A stretch of DNA of 7,255 nucleotides from CAYLZO01 sp964387775 (GCA_964387775.1 CAYLZO010000255.1:1-7255), one strand, 5' to 3'; numbered from the stretch's first letter, positions 1 to 6,384 are shown. The notes: generated by a model from the sequence alone, not told the origin. Made by a program: numbers and translations.

Positions 1-1
1 T

Positions 2-802
2 GCCCGGGACCGGACGCAGACGGTCTTTTGGTGGCAGGGCGCCGGCCGGCCGTTGCCCGAGGGCCGCTTTGACCTGGCGCTGACCCTGCGCGCCAGCGAC
101 TACCGGGGCGTGACCGAGGTCCAGGTCGAGTGGCTCGACGCCCGCGAGCGCGAGCCGGAAGCTGTCGAGGTGCGCCCGAAACCGGCCGTCCAGATGCGCG
201 ACTACCGGGGGGTGAGCAACGCCGAGGCCGTGCTGCGCGGCCTGGCCGCCGAGGGCGATCTCCAGGTCTGGGCCGAGGGGACGGCGCCGGTCGGCGTGCC
301 GGCCCGCAACCGCCAGCAGCTCGAGCCGGGTCCCCGGCTGGCCGTGTGGACGCTGCCGCCCGGCCCGCGAGAGCTACAAGCCGTCTTGAAGCAGGTTCGG
401 CCGGAAGAAATCTACCTCTTTGCCCACACCCCTTCGGCTACGCTCAGGGCAGGTCCTGACCTGGACGATGCGGGGCCGTTTTTGCAACGACTGGCGGGTT
501 TGGTCAAGTACGCGCTACAAGCCAAAGAGGGAAGGGTGGACCTGGAGGCTGCGGCGGCGGCCCTGGGCCACCGGGTCAGCACGGTGCGCGCCGGGCTAGC
601 GTGGCTGGCCGCGCGGGGGCAGATCGCCGTCGCCGGGCAGGCGGACGACACCTGGCGCCTCGTCGCAGGCTCGGGCCGGCGCGATACGGAGGCCGCCCGC
701 GCGGCCCGCGCTCGACTCGACGCCCTCCTGGCCGAGACGGCCGCCTACCGCGCCTACCTGCGCAACCTGCCGGCGGAGAACCTGGCCTCGCTGCTGGGAT
801 GA
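2..802 (+). CDS. recJ: Single-stranded-DNA-specific exonuclease RecJ, C-terminal part (5' end outside window)
   Basis: The reading frame is open from the left edge to TGA at 800-802, giving 266 visible residues; a TTG at 53 lies inside the gene and is not the start. The first ~50 residues (FWWQGAG, then FDLALTLRASDYRG and VQVEWLDARE) match the OB-fold that follows the DHH/DHHA1 nuclease core in RecJ. The catalytic DHH motifs must lie upstream. The rest is an extended C-terminal region ending in a probable winged-helix segment (LVKYAL to LAARGQIAV, codons at about 506-640). RecJ degrades single-stranded DNA 5' to 3' in recombination and mismatch repair. The oddity is at 429-453, where a 25-bp genomic repeat is read in frame and seems to add about eight residues (SATLRAGP) after LFAHTP. 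The gene converges on the glycoside hydrolase gene with 9 bp between stops and no clear terminator. RecJ assignment is fairly sure; the repeat insertion is inference. Confidence 0.82.
   Translation, partial: ARDRTQTVFWWQGAGRPLPEGRFDLALTLRASDYRGVTEVQVEWLDAREREPEAVEVRPKPAVQMRDYRGVSNAEAVLRGLAAEGDLQVWAEGTAPVGVPARNRQQLEPGPRLAVWTLPPGPRELQAVLKQVRPEEIYLFAHTPSATLRAGPDLDDAGPFLQRLAGLVKYALQAKEGRVDLEAAAAALGHRVSTVRAGLAWLAARGQIAVAGQADDTWRLVAGSGRRDTEAARAARARLDALLAETAAYRAYLRNLPAENLASLLG
429..453 (-). repeat. REP-like 25-bp element, copy 1, inside recJ
   Basis: Read on the minus strand, this stretch begins CCTGCCCTGAGCG and ends CCGAAGGGG. It matches 7131-7155 (plus strand) at 23 of 25 positions. In the recJ frame it supplies the residues SATLRAGP. 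The 24-nt (8-codon) unit at 433-456 can be removed without changing frame, leaving LFAHTP joined to DLDDAG. The family resembles short repeats I recall scattered through Chloroflexota and some other environmental genomes; that is memory, not a search. Confidence 0.75.
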
Positions 803-811
803 GCGACGGCC

Positions 812-2910
812 TCAGTCCTTCCAGATGAGCGGCAAGTAGACGTCGTACTGCGCCCCCGGCCGCAGCAGAACCAGCCCATCGAGCGGCAGCAGCTCGACCT
901 CCGTGACCAGGCTGCCGTCGTTGACGCCGGGCGCCTGCGTGCCCGCGATTTTGCGGAACACGCCCCCCAGCGGCACCGTCTGCGTCGTCGCCGTGGCGTT
1001 GGCCAGGGCCAGCCCACCCGCATAGTCGCGGCGCCACACCTGGCGCGAGCCCGCTTGCAAGCGCACGTCGTCGAGCCAGACCGTGCCGGTCGTCTCGCCC
1101 AGGCCAAAGTGAAAGACGGCCACCGGGTCGTCGCCGCCAGCCACGCCGCTCAGCTCGACGGGCTGCCAGGTCGTCGTCAGCGGGATGGCGCCGTACCAGA
1201 GNNNNNNNNNNGGTAGCCGGCCCAGGGCGGCGCGTCCTGCTGCACCCAGGCGCCGATGGGCCGCGCCCGGTCAGCTTTGGCCCAGAATGAGAGCGTGTAT
1301 TCGGTGCCCGACACGACCTCAAAGCCCGCCAGCGAAAAGCTCACCCGCCAGTCGGTGCCCAACGCTTCCACGACGTCGATGCGCGCCGAGGAGGCGCCCT
1401 GGGCCGCCGTGCTGCCATCGAGGGCGACGGTGGCCGTGTAGCCCTCGTCGGCCCACAGACCCCAGCCGCCCAGCGAGCCCTCGAAGGTGCTGTTGCCCAG
1501 CAGGTTGGGCGTCGGCAGCTCGGCGATGGCCCGGACCGCCGGGTCGAGGGGCTGGCCCAGGTAGCCGCATCCGGCACTCCCGTTATCGTATTCGTCGAAC
1601 CAGAGCAGGCAGAGCGAGCCGTGGCCGTTGGTGTTGATCTCGTAGCTGAAAAAGCCGTCGTTTAGCAGCGCCGTCGCCAGCCCAAAGCGCATTTTGCGGT
1701 AGTTGGGCACAAAACCGGGATCGTCGCAGGGGTTGTCGTAGCCGCCGCCGCCTACCGGGTCGGGGCCGCCGTCGTCCTCGTAGGTCTCGATCATGGTCAG
1801 GTTCGGGTCCCGGGCGCGCTCGATCCACTCAAAGTAGCTGCCGTTCTCGGCCGGGCCGAACACCGTCGTCGCCCAGGGCGCGCCGTAGGCCGTGCCGTCG
1901 TCGCCGGGAAAGCCCTCCAAATTGTTGCCGTTGAGCAGATCATAGTTGGCCATGCCCCAGTTGACAAAGATGATCTTGTCGCCGACGGCGTCGCGCAGGG
2001 CCGACTCGTAGCGGCGCAGGCCCTCGTTCCAGGCCTGGTCGAAGGCGGCGTAGTCGGTCAGCAGGGTGTTGGACTGGTCGGGGTCGATGGTCCGCGCCGT
2101 CGAGTTGCCGATGAGCCAGCTCTCGTCCGGGTCGCTGCGATCCAGCAGGATGCCGTCCCAGGGTGCGTTCGCCACCAGGCCGGTGGCCACGCGGGCGTTG
2201 TAGTCGGCCCAGGTTTCCGGGCCGACGGTGGCGCTGATGGTCGCCGTCGGGCAGAAGGTGCTCACGTTGAGCAGCCAACTGTCCGGCCAGAAGGTGATGT
2301 GGGCTGCCAGCCGGGTGCCCGCCGCGTGGGCCGCCGCCGGCCGGACGTAGCCGCGCCGCACGGTCAGCGTCCGGCTCGCCGCGTCCACCGCCTCGACCCG
2401 CACGCTCTCGCCCTCGACGAGCACGGTGTCGCTGACGACGAAAAGCGGGTAGGTGCTGATGCCGTCGGTGGCCGTCACCTCCGCCACGTGGAAGGTCGTC
2501 GTCGTCTCGTCCACCGGGGCCGCCAGCGCCGAGCCGACCTGGGTCAGGAACCACTCGGGCGGGATCTGGAGCACGTCGGCGTTGGCCCAGGGCGGCGGGT
2601 CGGGGGCGGGGTCGTAGCTCAGTTCGCAGGCGTTGGTCGAGTTGAGCAGCAGGAGGTCGGGGTTGATATCACGCAGCGGCGTGATAAACTCCGAGGCCCA
2701 GTCGCCCAGGATGACCCAGTCGTAGCGGGCAATGTCCTCCAGCGGCTGCTCCCAGGGATCGGGCCACCACATGCCCAGCCGGGGAAAGTCGAGGGTCAGA
2801 GGTTCGTTGGCCGGTTCGTCGGCCACTGTCGCACAGCCGCCGGCGGCGATGAGCGAGGCAAGGACCAAGGCCAGCAGCGCGACCAGCAGTAGAAAGCCGG
2901 AGCGTCGCAT
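812..2910 (-). CDS. Putative glycoside hydrolase lipoprotein (GHL15-like) with internal CBM4/9-type carbohydrate-binding module; interrupted by assembly gap
   Basis: I chose the ATG at 2910: GAGGAG at 2919-2924 lies 8 nt upstream, whereas the ATG at 2916 would leave only 2 nt. The protein opens with an Arg-Arg n-region, a hydrophobic stretch and a relaxed lipobox AGGC (Cys26), so it is likely an exported lipoprotein. Residues ~40-460 look like a TIM-barrel hydrolase of the GHL15-like group: LGMWWPDPW, WDGILLDRSD (~251-260), and the conserved GFFSYEINTNGHGS (~419-432). A small beta domain (~125-206, EGESVRV and LTVRRGY with AHAAGTR) sits inside it. A CBM4/9-like module follows from ~469 (NLLGNSTFEG to GTVWLDDVRL). 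Last comes a beta-sandwich tail (WRRDYAGGLALAN, GTQ, NDG) ending YLPLIWKD. The frame changes across the 10 Ns, but the CBM continues sensibly (AGY, gap, LWYGAIPLTTTW), so the gene is probably intact, about 700 residues. Its substrate cannot be told. Confidence 0.72.
1202..1211. other. Assembly gap (10 N) inside the glycoside hydrolase gene
   Basis: There are ten unknown bases. On the minus strand the frame entering is AGY (codon at 1213-1215) and the frame leaving is LWYGAIP (codons from 1199-1201 downward). These join in frame only if the number of missing bases is 2 modulo 3, so 10 is probably a placeholder. A gap of 2 bases, one residue, would already give a normal CBM loop. Confidence 0.95.
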
Positions 2911-2918
2911 GAGCATAT

Positions 2919-2924
2919 CTCCTC
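2919..2924 (-). promoter_or_regulatory. Shine-Dalgarno site deciding the glycoside hydrolase start
   Basis: GAGGAG on the minus strand is 2 nt from the ATG at 2916 and 8 nt from the ATG at 2910. The 8-nt spacing favours the second ATG and gives a signal peptide that begins MRRSGF. Confidence 0.7.
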
Positions 2925-2930
2925 AATATT

Positions 2931-3056
2931 GTAGCGCAATTTTGAAAATTGCGTTACTGTGCTCGGAGCGGACCACAGACCGCGATTCGGCGCCGGACTG
3001 TGGTCCAGCGCGAGCAGGTGTTCGGCGGTTCGGTGCAATTTGGCAAATTGCGTTAC
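2931..3056. repeat. Repeat block: two related palindromes flanking a long imperfect hairpin (MITE/BIME-like)
   Basis: This block fills the spacer between the decarboxylase and glycoside hydrolase genes. The first palindrome has 9-bp arms (CGCAATTTT and AAAATTGCG, 2935-2953, one central base), extended by GTA/TAC at 2931-2933 and 2955-2957. The second has 8-bp arms (GCAATTTG and CAAATTGC, 3035-3051). As direct repeats, 2936-2957 and 3035-3056 agree at 20 of 22 positions, and the two differences exchange a T-A pair for a G-C pair. Between them, GGACCACAG (2970-2978) pairs with CTGTGGTCC (2998-3006), and GCTCG (2961-2965) pairs with CGAGC (3011-3015). The right end includes the TAA stop of the upstream gene (3053-3055). 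No coding sequence is evident here. Confidence 0.75.
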
Positions 3057-4186
3057 GTGAGGCCCGAGACCAGCGCCAGCAGCACCCCGCCGGCCATCAC
3101 GCTGCCCAACTGCCCGGCGGTGTTGGCGCCCATGGCGTGCATCAGGATGAAATTCTCAAAATCCTCCTCCTGGGCCGCCTGGGCCGCCAGCCGTCCGGCC
3201 ATGGGAAAGGCGCTGATGCCCGCCGCGCCGATGAGAGGGTTGATCGTCCGGCCGCTGAGCAGCGACATCAGCTTGCCAAAGAGCAAGCCCATCACCGTGT
3301 CTAGCACGAACGCGACCAGGCCCAGGGCCATGATGCCCAGCGTCTGCCAGTTGAGGAAACTCGCGGCCGACATCGTCGCCCCGACGGTCAGCCCCAGGAA
3401 GAGCGTGGCGACGTTGATGATCTCGTTCTCGGCCGCCTTGCGCAGACGGTCGACGACGCCGCTCTCGCGCAGCAGGTTGCCCAGCATCAACATGCTGATC
3501 AGCGGCGTGGCGTCGGGCACCAGCAGCCCCGCCACCAGGGTGATAGCCACCGGAAAAATGATGCGCACCCGTTGGGACACCGGCTTGGGCGCATAGTCCA
3601 TGCGGATGAGGCGCTCCTCGCGGGTGGTCAGTAGCTTCATGATCGGCATCTGGATGATGGGGACGAGGCTCATGTAAGAGTAGGCGGCCACGGCGATGGG
3701 CGCCAGCAGCTCGGGCGCCAGCTTGGCGGCGACAAAAATCGAGGTCGGGCCGTCGATGGCGCCGATGACGCCGATGGACGCCGCCTGGTTCAGCGGGAAG
3801 CCGAGCAGCGTGGCCAGGATCAGCGTGCCGAAAATGCCAAACTGCCCCGCCGCGCCGAGGAGCACCATCTTGGGCTGGGCCAGCAGCGGGCTGAAATCGA
3901 TCATGGCCCCCACACCGATGAAAATCAACAGCGGAAACAACTCGGTGAGGACGCCGGCCTGGTACAAGAGGCCAAACATGCCATGCTCGTCGCTGGCCGC
4001 CATGCCCGACAGCGGGATGTTGGCCAGGATGCAGCCAAAGCCGATGGGCAGCAGCAGCACCGGCTCGTACTCTTTGACGATGGCCAGCGCGATGAGCACC
4101 GCCCCGGCGGCGATCATCACTGCGTTGCCTATGCTAAAGTTGGCCAGGCCCTTGACCAGCTCGGTCCAAAGTTGGGAGAATTCCAT
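3053..4186 (-). CDS. Sodium ion-translocating decarboxylase, beta subunit (OadB/GcdB/MmdB family)
   Basis: This polytopic inner-membrane subunit carries out the carboxybiotin decarboxylation step and exports sodium. The chosen ATG (4186) has GGAGG (4193-4197) 6 nt upstream; the frame runs further 5' only as low-complexity Arg/Gly sequence antisense to nothing conserved and overlapping ackA. The 377 residues match the family's usual size. Family landmarks are GVGAMIDFSPLL (~91-102), GAIDGPTSIF (142-151, with the conserved membrane Asp at 145), SGRTINPLIGAAGISAFPM (311-329) and AMGANTAGQLGS (351-362, whose Asn, Gly and Ser lie where OadB has functional polar residues). Hydrophobic segments alternate with short loops throughout. 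The gene starts 32 bp after the ackA stop, so co-transcription is likely. No alpha, gamma or biotin-carrier gene is present here, so the acid substrate (oxaloacetate, methylmalonyl-CoA, glutaconyl-CoA or malonate) cannot be assigned. Confidence 0.9.
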   Translation of the reverse strand: MEFSQLWTELVKGLANFSIGNAVMIAAGAVLIALAIVKEYEPVLLLPIGFGCILANIPLSGMAASDEHGMFGLLYQAGVLTELFPLLIFIGVGAMIDFSPLLAQPKMVLLGAAGQFGIFGTLILATLLGFPLNQAASIGVIGAIDGPTSIFVAAKLAPELLAPIAVAAYSYMSLVPIIQMPIMKLLTTREERLIRMDYAPKPVSQRVRIIFPVAITLVAGLLVPDATPLISMLMLGNLLRESGVVDRLRKAAENEIINVATLFLGLTVGATMSAASFLNWQTLGIMALGLVAFVLDTVMGLLFGKLMSLLSGRTINPLIGAAGISAFPMAGRLAAQAAQEEDFENFILMHAMGANTAGQLGSVMAGGVLLALVSGLT

Positions 4187-4202
4187 GAGCGGCCTCCGAT
4201 CT

Positions 4203-4231
4203 GGGAATCGGGTACCCGTTACCTGATTCCC
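4203..4231. repeat. Inverted repeat spanning the ackA stop codon
   Basis: GGGAATC (4203-4209) pairs with GATTCCC (4225-4231), with the 8-bp palindrome GGGTACCC (4210-4217) in the 15-nt loop. The right arm lies within the last ackA codons and the stop (TAA, read 4221-4219) is in the loop. No T-run follows on either strand, so a simple terminator is unlikely. It may affect mRNA processing or relative expression of ackA and the next gene, or be a repeat remnant. Confidence 0.55.
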
Positions 4232-5442
4232 GACACGATCTCGTAGGTGTCGCGGGCGATGGCCAGCTCCTCGTTGGTGGGCACGATGAGCACCTTGACC
4301 GGCGACTCGGGCGCCGACGCCTCGACGATTTCGCCGCCGGCCCGCCGCGCCGCCACCCCCTCGATGCCCAGGAATTCCAGCCCCTGGCACGACCAGTCGC
4401 ACACCTCGGAAAAGTTCTCGCCGACGCCTCCGGTGAACACCACGCAGTCCAGGCCGCCCATGACCGCCGCGTAGGCGCCGATGTACTCCTTGAGACGCAA
4501 CGTGTAGACCTTTAGCACCAACAGCGAGCGCTCGTAATCGGGATGCTCCGGCCCGGCGTGCAGCGCCTCCTCAAAGACGCGCATGTCGCTCGACAGTTCC
4601 GACAGGCCCAGCACGCCGCTCTCCTTGTTGAGCAGGCGGTCGATGCCGTCGGTGTCCAGCCCCTCCTTCTCCATCAAAAAGGGCACGATGGCCGGGTCGA
4701 GGTCGCCGCAGCGGGTGCCCATGACCAGGCCCTCCAGCGGCGTAAAGCCCATGCTGGTCAGCACCGACTCGCCGTGGCGCACGGCCGTGACGCTGGCGCC
4801 GTTGCCCAGGTGGCAGGTCACAATTCTCAGCTCTTCAAGCGGGCGGCCCAGGTACTCGCCGGCGCGACGGGCCACGTACTTGTGCGACGTGCCGTGAAAG
4901 CCGTAGCGGCGCACGCCGTATTCCTCGTAGAAGCGGTAGGGGATGGCGTAAAGGTAGGCGGGCGGCTCCATCGTCTGGTGGAAAGCGGTGTCAAAGACGC
5001 CCACCTGGGGCACCTCGGGCAAGAGGGCCGTGACTGCCTCGATGCCCTGGATGTTGGGCGGGTTGTGCAGCGGGGCCAGCTCCACGTGGTCGTAGAGCGC
5101 GTCCAGCACCTCGGCGTCGATGCGAACCGACGCGGCAAAGCGCTCGCCGCCGTGGACGACCCGGTGGCCGACGGCGTCGAGCTCGTGGGCGTCGGCCAGC
5201 ACGCCGACCCCGGCATCCACCAGCACGTCGAGCACCAGTTGGATGGCCTCCTGGTGGTCGTGCACCGCGATGTCGGCTCGCTCGACGTTCTCCTCGCCCG
5301 GACGCTTTTGGGTCAAGCTGGGGCGGCCCAGGCCCACCTCCTCGACGATGCCGCTGGCGAGCACGGTTTCGGCGCCACCGTCCAGCTCAAAGAACTGGTA
5401 CTTGACCGATGAGCTTCCGCAGTTGAGCACGAGGATCTTCAT
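4219..5442 (-). CDS. ackA: Acetate kinase
   Basis: This cytoplasmic enzyme interconverts acetyl phosphate plus ADP with acetate plus ATP, normally the ATP-yielding last step of acetate fermentation. The start is the ATG at 5442, giving MKILVLNCGSSSVK, the standard N-terminus; GGAGG at 5454-5458 is 11 nt upstream, a little far, and a GGGAG lies only 2 nt away. The length is 407 residues, against about 400 for the family. All expected elements are visible: NCGSSSVK (7-14), GHRVVHGGE with Arg94, VGVFDTAFH with the catalytic Asp151, YGFHGTSH with His183, HLGNGAS (211-217), MGTRCGDLDP with Arg244, FTGGVGEN (336-343) and TNEE (389-392). No residue looks lost, so it should be active. It is the first gene after a strong promoter and a terminator-containing leader, and precedes the decarboxylase beta gene. 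No phosphotransacetylase gene is adjacent. Confidence 0.97.
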   Translation of the reverse strand: MKILVLNCGSSSVKYQFFELDGGAETVLASGIVEEVGLGRPSLTQKRPGEENVERADIAVHDHQEAIQLVLDVLVDAGVGVLADAHELDAVGHRVVHGGERFAASVRIDAEVLDALYDHVELAPLHNPPNIQGIEAVTALLPEVPQVGVFDTAFHQTMEPPAYLYAIPYRFYEEYGVRRYGFHGTSHKYVARRAGEYLGRPLEELRIVTCHLGNGASVTAVRHGESVLTSMGFTPLEGLVMGTRCGDLDPAIVPFLMEKEGLDTDGIDRLLNKESGVLGLSELSSDMRVFEEALHAGPEHPDYERSLLVLKVYTLRLKEYIGAYAAVMGGLDCVVFTGGVGENFSEVCDWSCQGLEFLGIEGVAARRAGGEIVEASAPESPVKVLIVPTNEELAIARDTYEIVSGIR

Positions 5443-5500
5443 GTCTCCCTTGTCCTCCAAAGATAAATCGGCAAAGCACACCCCGCGGATGTCTGCTGAC

Positions 5501-5545
5501 AAAAAGACAGAGGAACGGCCCTGTCTCCCCTGGCCCTCCTCTGTC
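5501..5545 (-). terminator. Intrinsic terminator (attenuator) in the ackA leader
   Basis: On the minus strand GACAGAGGA (5545-5537) pairs perfectly with TCCTCTGTC (5514-5506). Inside the loop GGCC (5535-5532) can pair with GGCC (5520-5517). Five T residues (5505-5501) follow the stem directly. It lies about 58 nt before the ackA ATG and downstream of the promoter at 5621-5649, so it would stop transcription before ackA unless overridden. No gene precedes it on this strand, which points to attenuation rather than ordinary gene-end termination. Confidence 0.72.
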
Positions 5546-5553
5546 GGTCAGAC

Positions 5554-5574
5554 AAGCCCTGCTGACGCAGGCTT
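5554..5574 (-). promoter_or_regulatory. Hairpin in the ackA leader, just upstream of the attenuator
   Basis: Read on the minus strand, AAGCCTGC pairs with GCAGGGCTT (one bulged G) around a GTCA loop. The next bases, TGTCTGACCGACA, can form a 4-bp stem that takes bases from the terminator's 5' arm, a weak candidate antiterminator. The octamer GTCAGCAG occurs here (5566-5559) and again directly after the terminator T-run (5500-5493). I recognise no known riboswitch consensus. Confidence 0.5.
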
Positions 5575-5620
5575 TATCCCCTCCAGGTCCGTAGTTGAAG
5601 TGAAACATCTGAGCTTGTGA

Positions 5621-5649
5621 AGTGTAGCACAGGGAAAGGCGACTGTCAA
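5621..5649 (-). promoter_or_regulatory. Sigma-70 promoter for the ackA operon
   Basis: On the minus strand a perfect -35 TTGACA (5649-5644) is followed by a 17-bp spacer and -10 TACACT (5626-5621), preceded by TGC as in an extended -10. Transcription should begin near 5614, giving a leader of about 170 nt before ackA. Confidence 0.75.
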
Positions 5650-5783
5650 ATGGTCCGAGAACACCGGTCTGCCCCCTTTTCAAGGATTCGAACGCCGCTG
5701 CCCAGAACCGTTTCTCTACGTGATACCCCCATTTTCCAGGTTTAAAACCCTATTTCTGTCCATAACAATTCAAAAAAGGGTCC
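5650..5783. other. Intergenic stretch between divergent promoters
   Basis: This stretch lies between the -35 elements of the two divergent promoters. It is clearly lower in GC than the genes, with short A and T runs near 5735-5780. I see no credible coding frame, RNA gene or strong repeat in it. Operators could lie here, but I cannot name one. Confidence 0.5.
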
Positions 5784-5812
5784 TTGATTTTTCCTCGATT
5801 TTGCGATAGAAT
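5784..5812 (+). promoter_or_regulatory. Sigma-70 promoter for the pentapeptide-repeat gene
   Basis: The -35 TTGATT (5784-5789) is followed by a 17-bp spacer and -10 TAGAAT (5807-5812). Transcription should begin near 5819, leaving a leader of about 213 nt before the GTG at 6032. Confidence 0.6.
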
Positions 5813-5818
5813 ATAGAT

Positions 5819-6031
5819 ACAGTATCCGGAAGAGCTCACAGATAACGGCTGGTAGCAGATTGGCCCGGCGCGAGCGCTCAAAGAGCTCACGCATTGGATG
5901 CTGGCCAGAGGAGCCGTTCGCGTCACCCGCCGGACAGGGTGACCGAGCGGCTTTCGTATGGGCCAAGGGTGATAGATACAAAAGTTGGAAACCATGGGGA
6001 CGCAAGCAGTAGAACTAAGAGGAGGACAGAC
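5819..6031 (+). ncRNA. Long structured 5' leader of the pentapeptide-repeat gene (possible regulatory RNA)
   Basis: The best structure is a nested hairpin. GTCACCC (5922-5928) pairs with GGGTGAC (5937-5943). The stem continues past a bulged C5921 through TTCG/CGAG and AGCCG/CGGCT (5912-5916 with 5948-5952), about 16 pairs in all. After an internal loop TGGCC (5902-5906) pairs with GGCCA (5961-5965). The decamer AAGAGCTCAC occurs twice (5830-5839 and 5881-5890). No terminator is visible before the start codon, so any control would act on translation or RNA stability. The 3' part (5987-6007) faintly recalls the c-di-GMP-I riboswitch core but lacks its hairpins. No known class is claimed. Confidence 0.4.
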
Positions 6032-6379
6032 GTGAGAAGAAAGATGGACGGAGAAGAGGTCATCCAGCGGTACAAGTTGGGGCGACGGGATTTCACAGGC
6101 GAGAACCTGCAAGAGGCCAACTTGCAGGCAGCGGATCTCAAGAACGCGGTGCTCAACTGGGCCAACCTCGAGGCAGCCAACCTCTACGGTGCCAACCTGA
6201 AGGGTGCCAAGTTGGAAGGCGCCAACCTGACGGAGGCCAGGCTGGCCAAGGCGAATCTGGATGGCGTTGTCTTGGACCAGGCAGACCTGAGCGACGCAGA
6301 AGTGAGCAAAAGGCAGCTCGACGAGGCCAAATCCATGGAAGGCACGATCACACCAAACGGGATGGAATACGAGGAATAA
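6032..6379 (+). CDS. Small pentapeptide-repeat protein
   Basis: The start is GTG at 6032, with GGAGG (6021-6025) 6 nt upstream; the in-frame ATG at 6044 is too far from it, and the frame extends further 5' only into the structured leader. The protein has 115 residues. From Asp20 to Ala99 there are 16 consecutive quintets of the A(N/D)LXX type (for example NLEAA, NLYGA, NLKGA), enough for four turns of a right-handed quadrilateral beta-helix. A short charged N-terminus (MRRKMDGEEVIQRY) and an acidic tail (GTITPNGMEYEE) flank it. No signal peptide or membrane segment is seen. Family roles range from gyrase-binding DNA mimics (MfpA/Qnr, usually longer) to unknown; nothing here decides, so no function is assigned. 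It has its own promoter and a terminator follows, so it is probably monocistronic. Confidence 0.88.
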   Translation: MRRKMDGEEVIQRYKLGRRDFTGENLQEANLQAADLKNAVLNWANLEAANLYGANLKGAKLEGANLTEARLAKANLDGVVLDQADLSDAEVSKRQLDEAKSMEGTITPNGMEYEE

Positions 6380-6384
6380 TCCCC

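Noticed and set aside
576..1322. Minus-strand frame running through the N gap
   Set aside because: It is open only because Ns cannot give stops and GC is high; its sequence is low-complexity Arg/Gly/Ala, whereas the other two frames give the CBM and the beta-sandwich tail.
2299..2892. Plus-strand open frame of about 200 residues opposite the glycoside hydrolase
   Set aside because: Arg/Gly/Val-rich shadow caused by high GC; it shows no family motif, while the minus strand encodes recognisable domains.
2928..2933. TACAAT on the minus strand as a -10 element for the glycoside hydrolase gene
   Set aside because: No acceptable -35 lies 16-18 bp upstream, and the resulting start would fall inside or after the Shine-Dalgarno site; more likely a by-product of the palindrome.
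4187..4402. 72-residue N-terminal extension of the decarboxylase beta subunit
   Set aside because: The extension is Arg/Gly-rich, overlaps ackA in another frame and lacks a ribosome site; GGAGG lies correctly before the ATG at 4186.
5387..5683. Minus-strand frame of 98 residues over the ackA leader, as a possible leader peptide
   Set aside because: Its ATG lies upstream of the predicted transcription start, it has no ribosome site, and it runs through the terminator hairpin into ackA in another frame.
5937..5965. tRNA-like string GGGTGACCGAGCGGC
   Set aside because: No cloverleaf, anticodon arm or T-loop could be built around it; the bases are used in the long leader hairpin.
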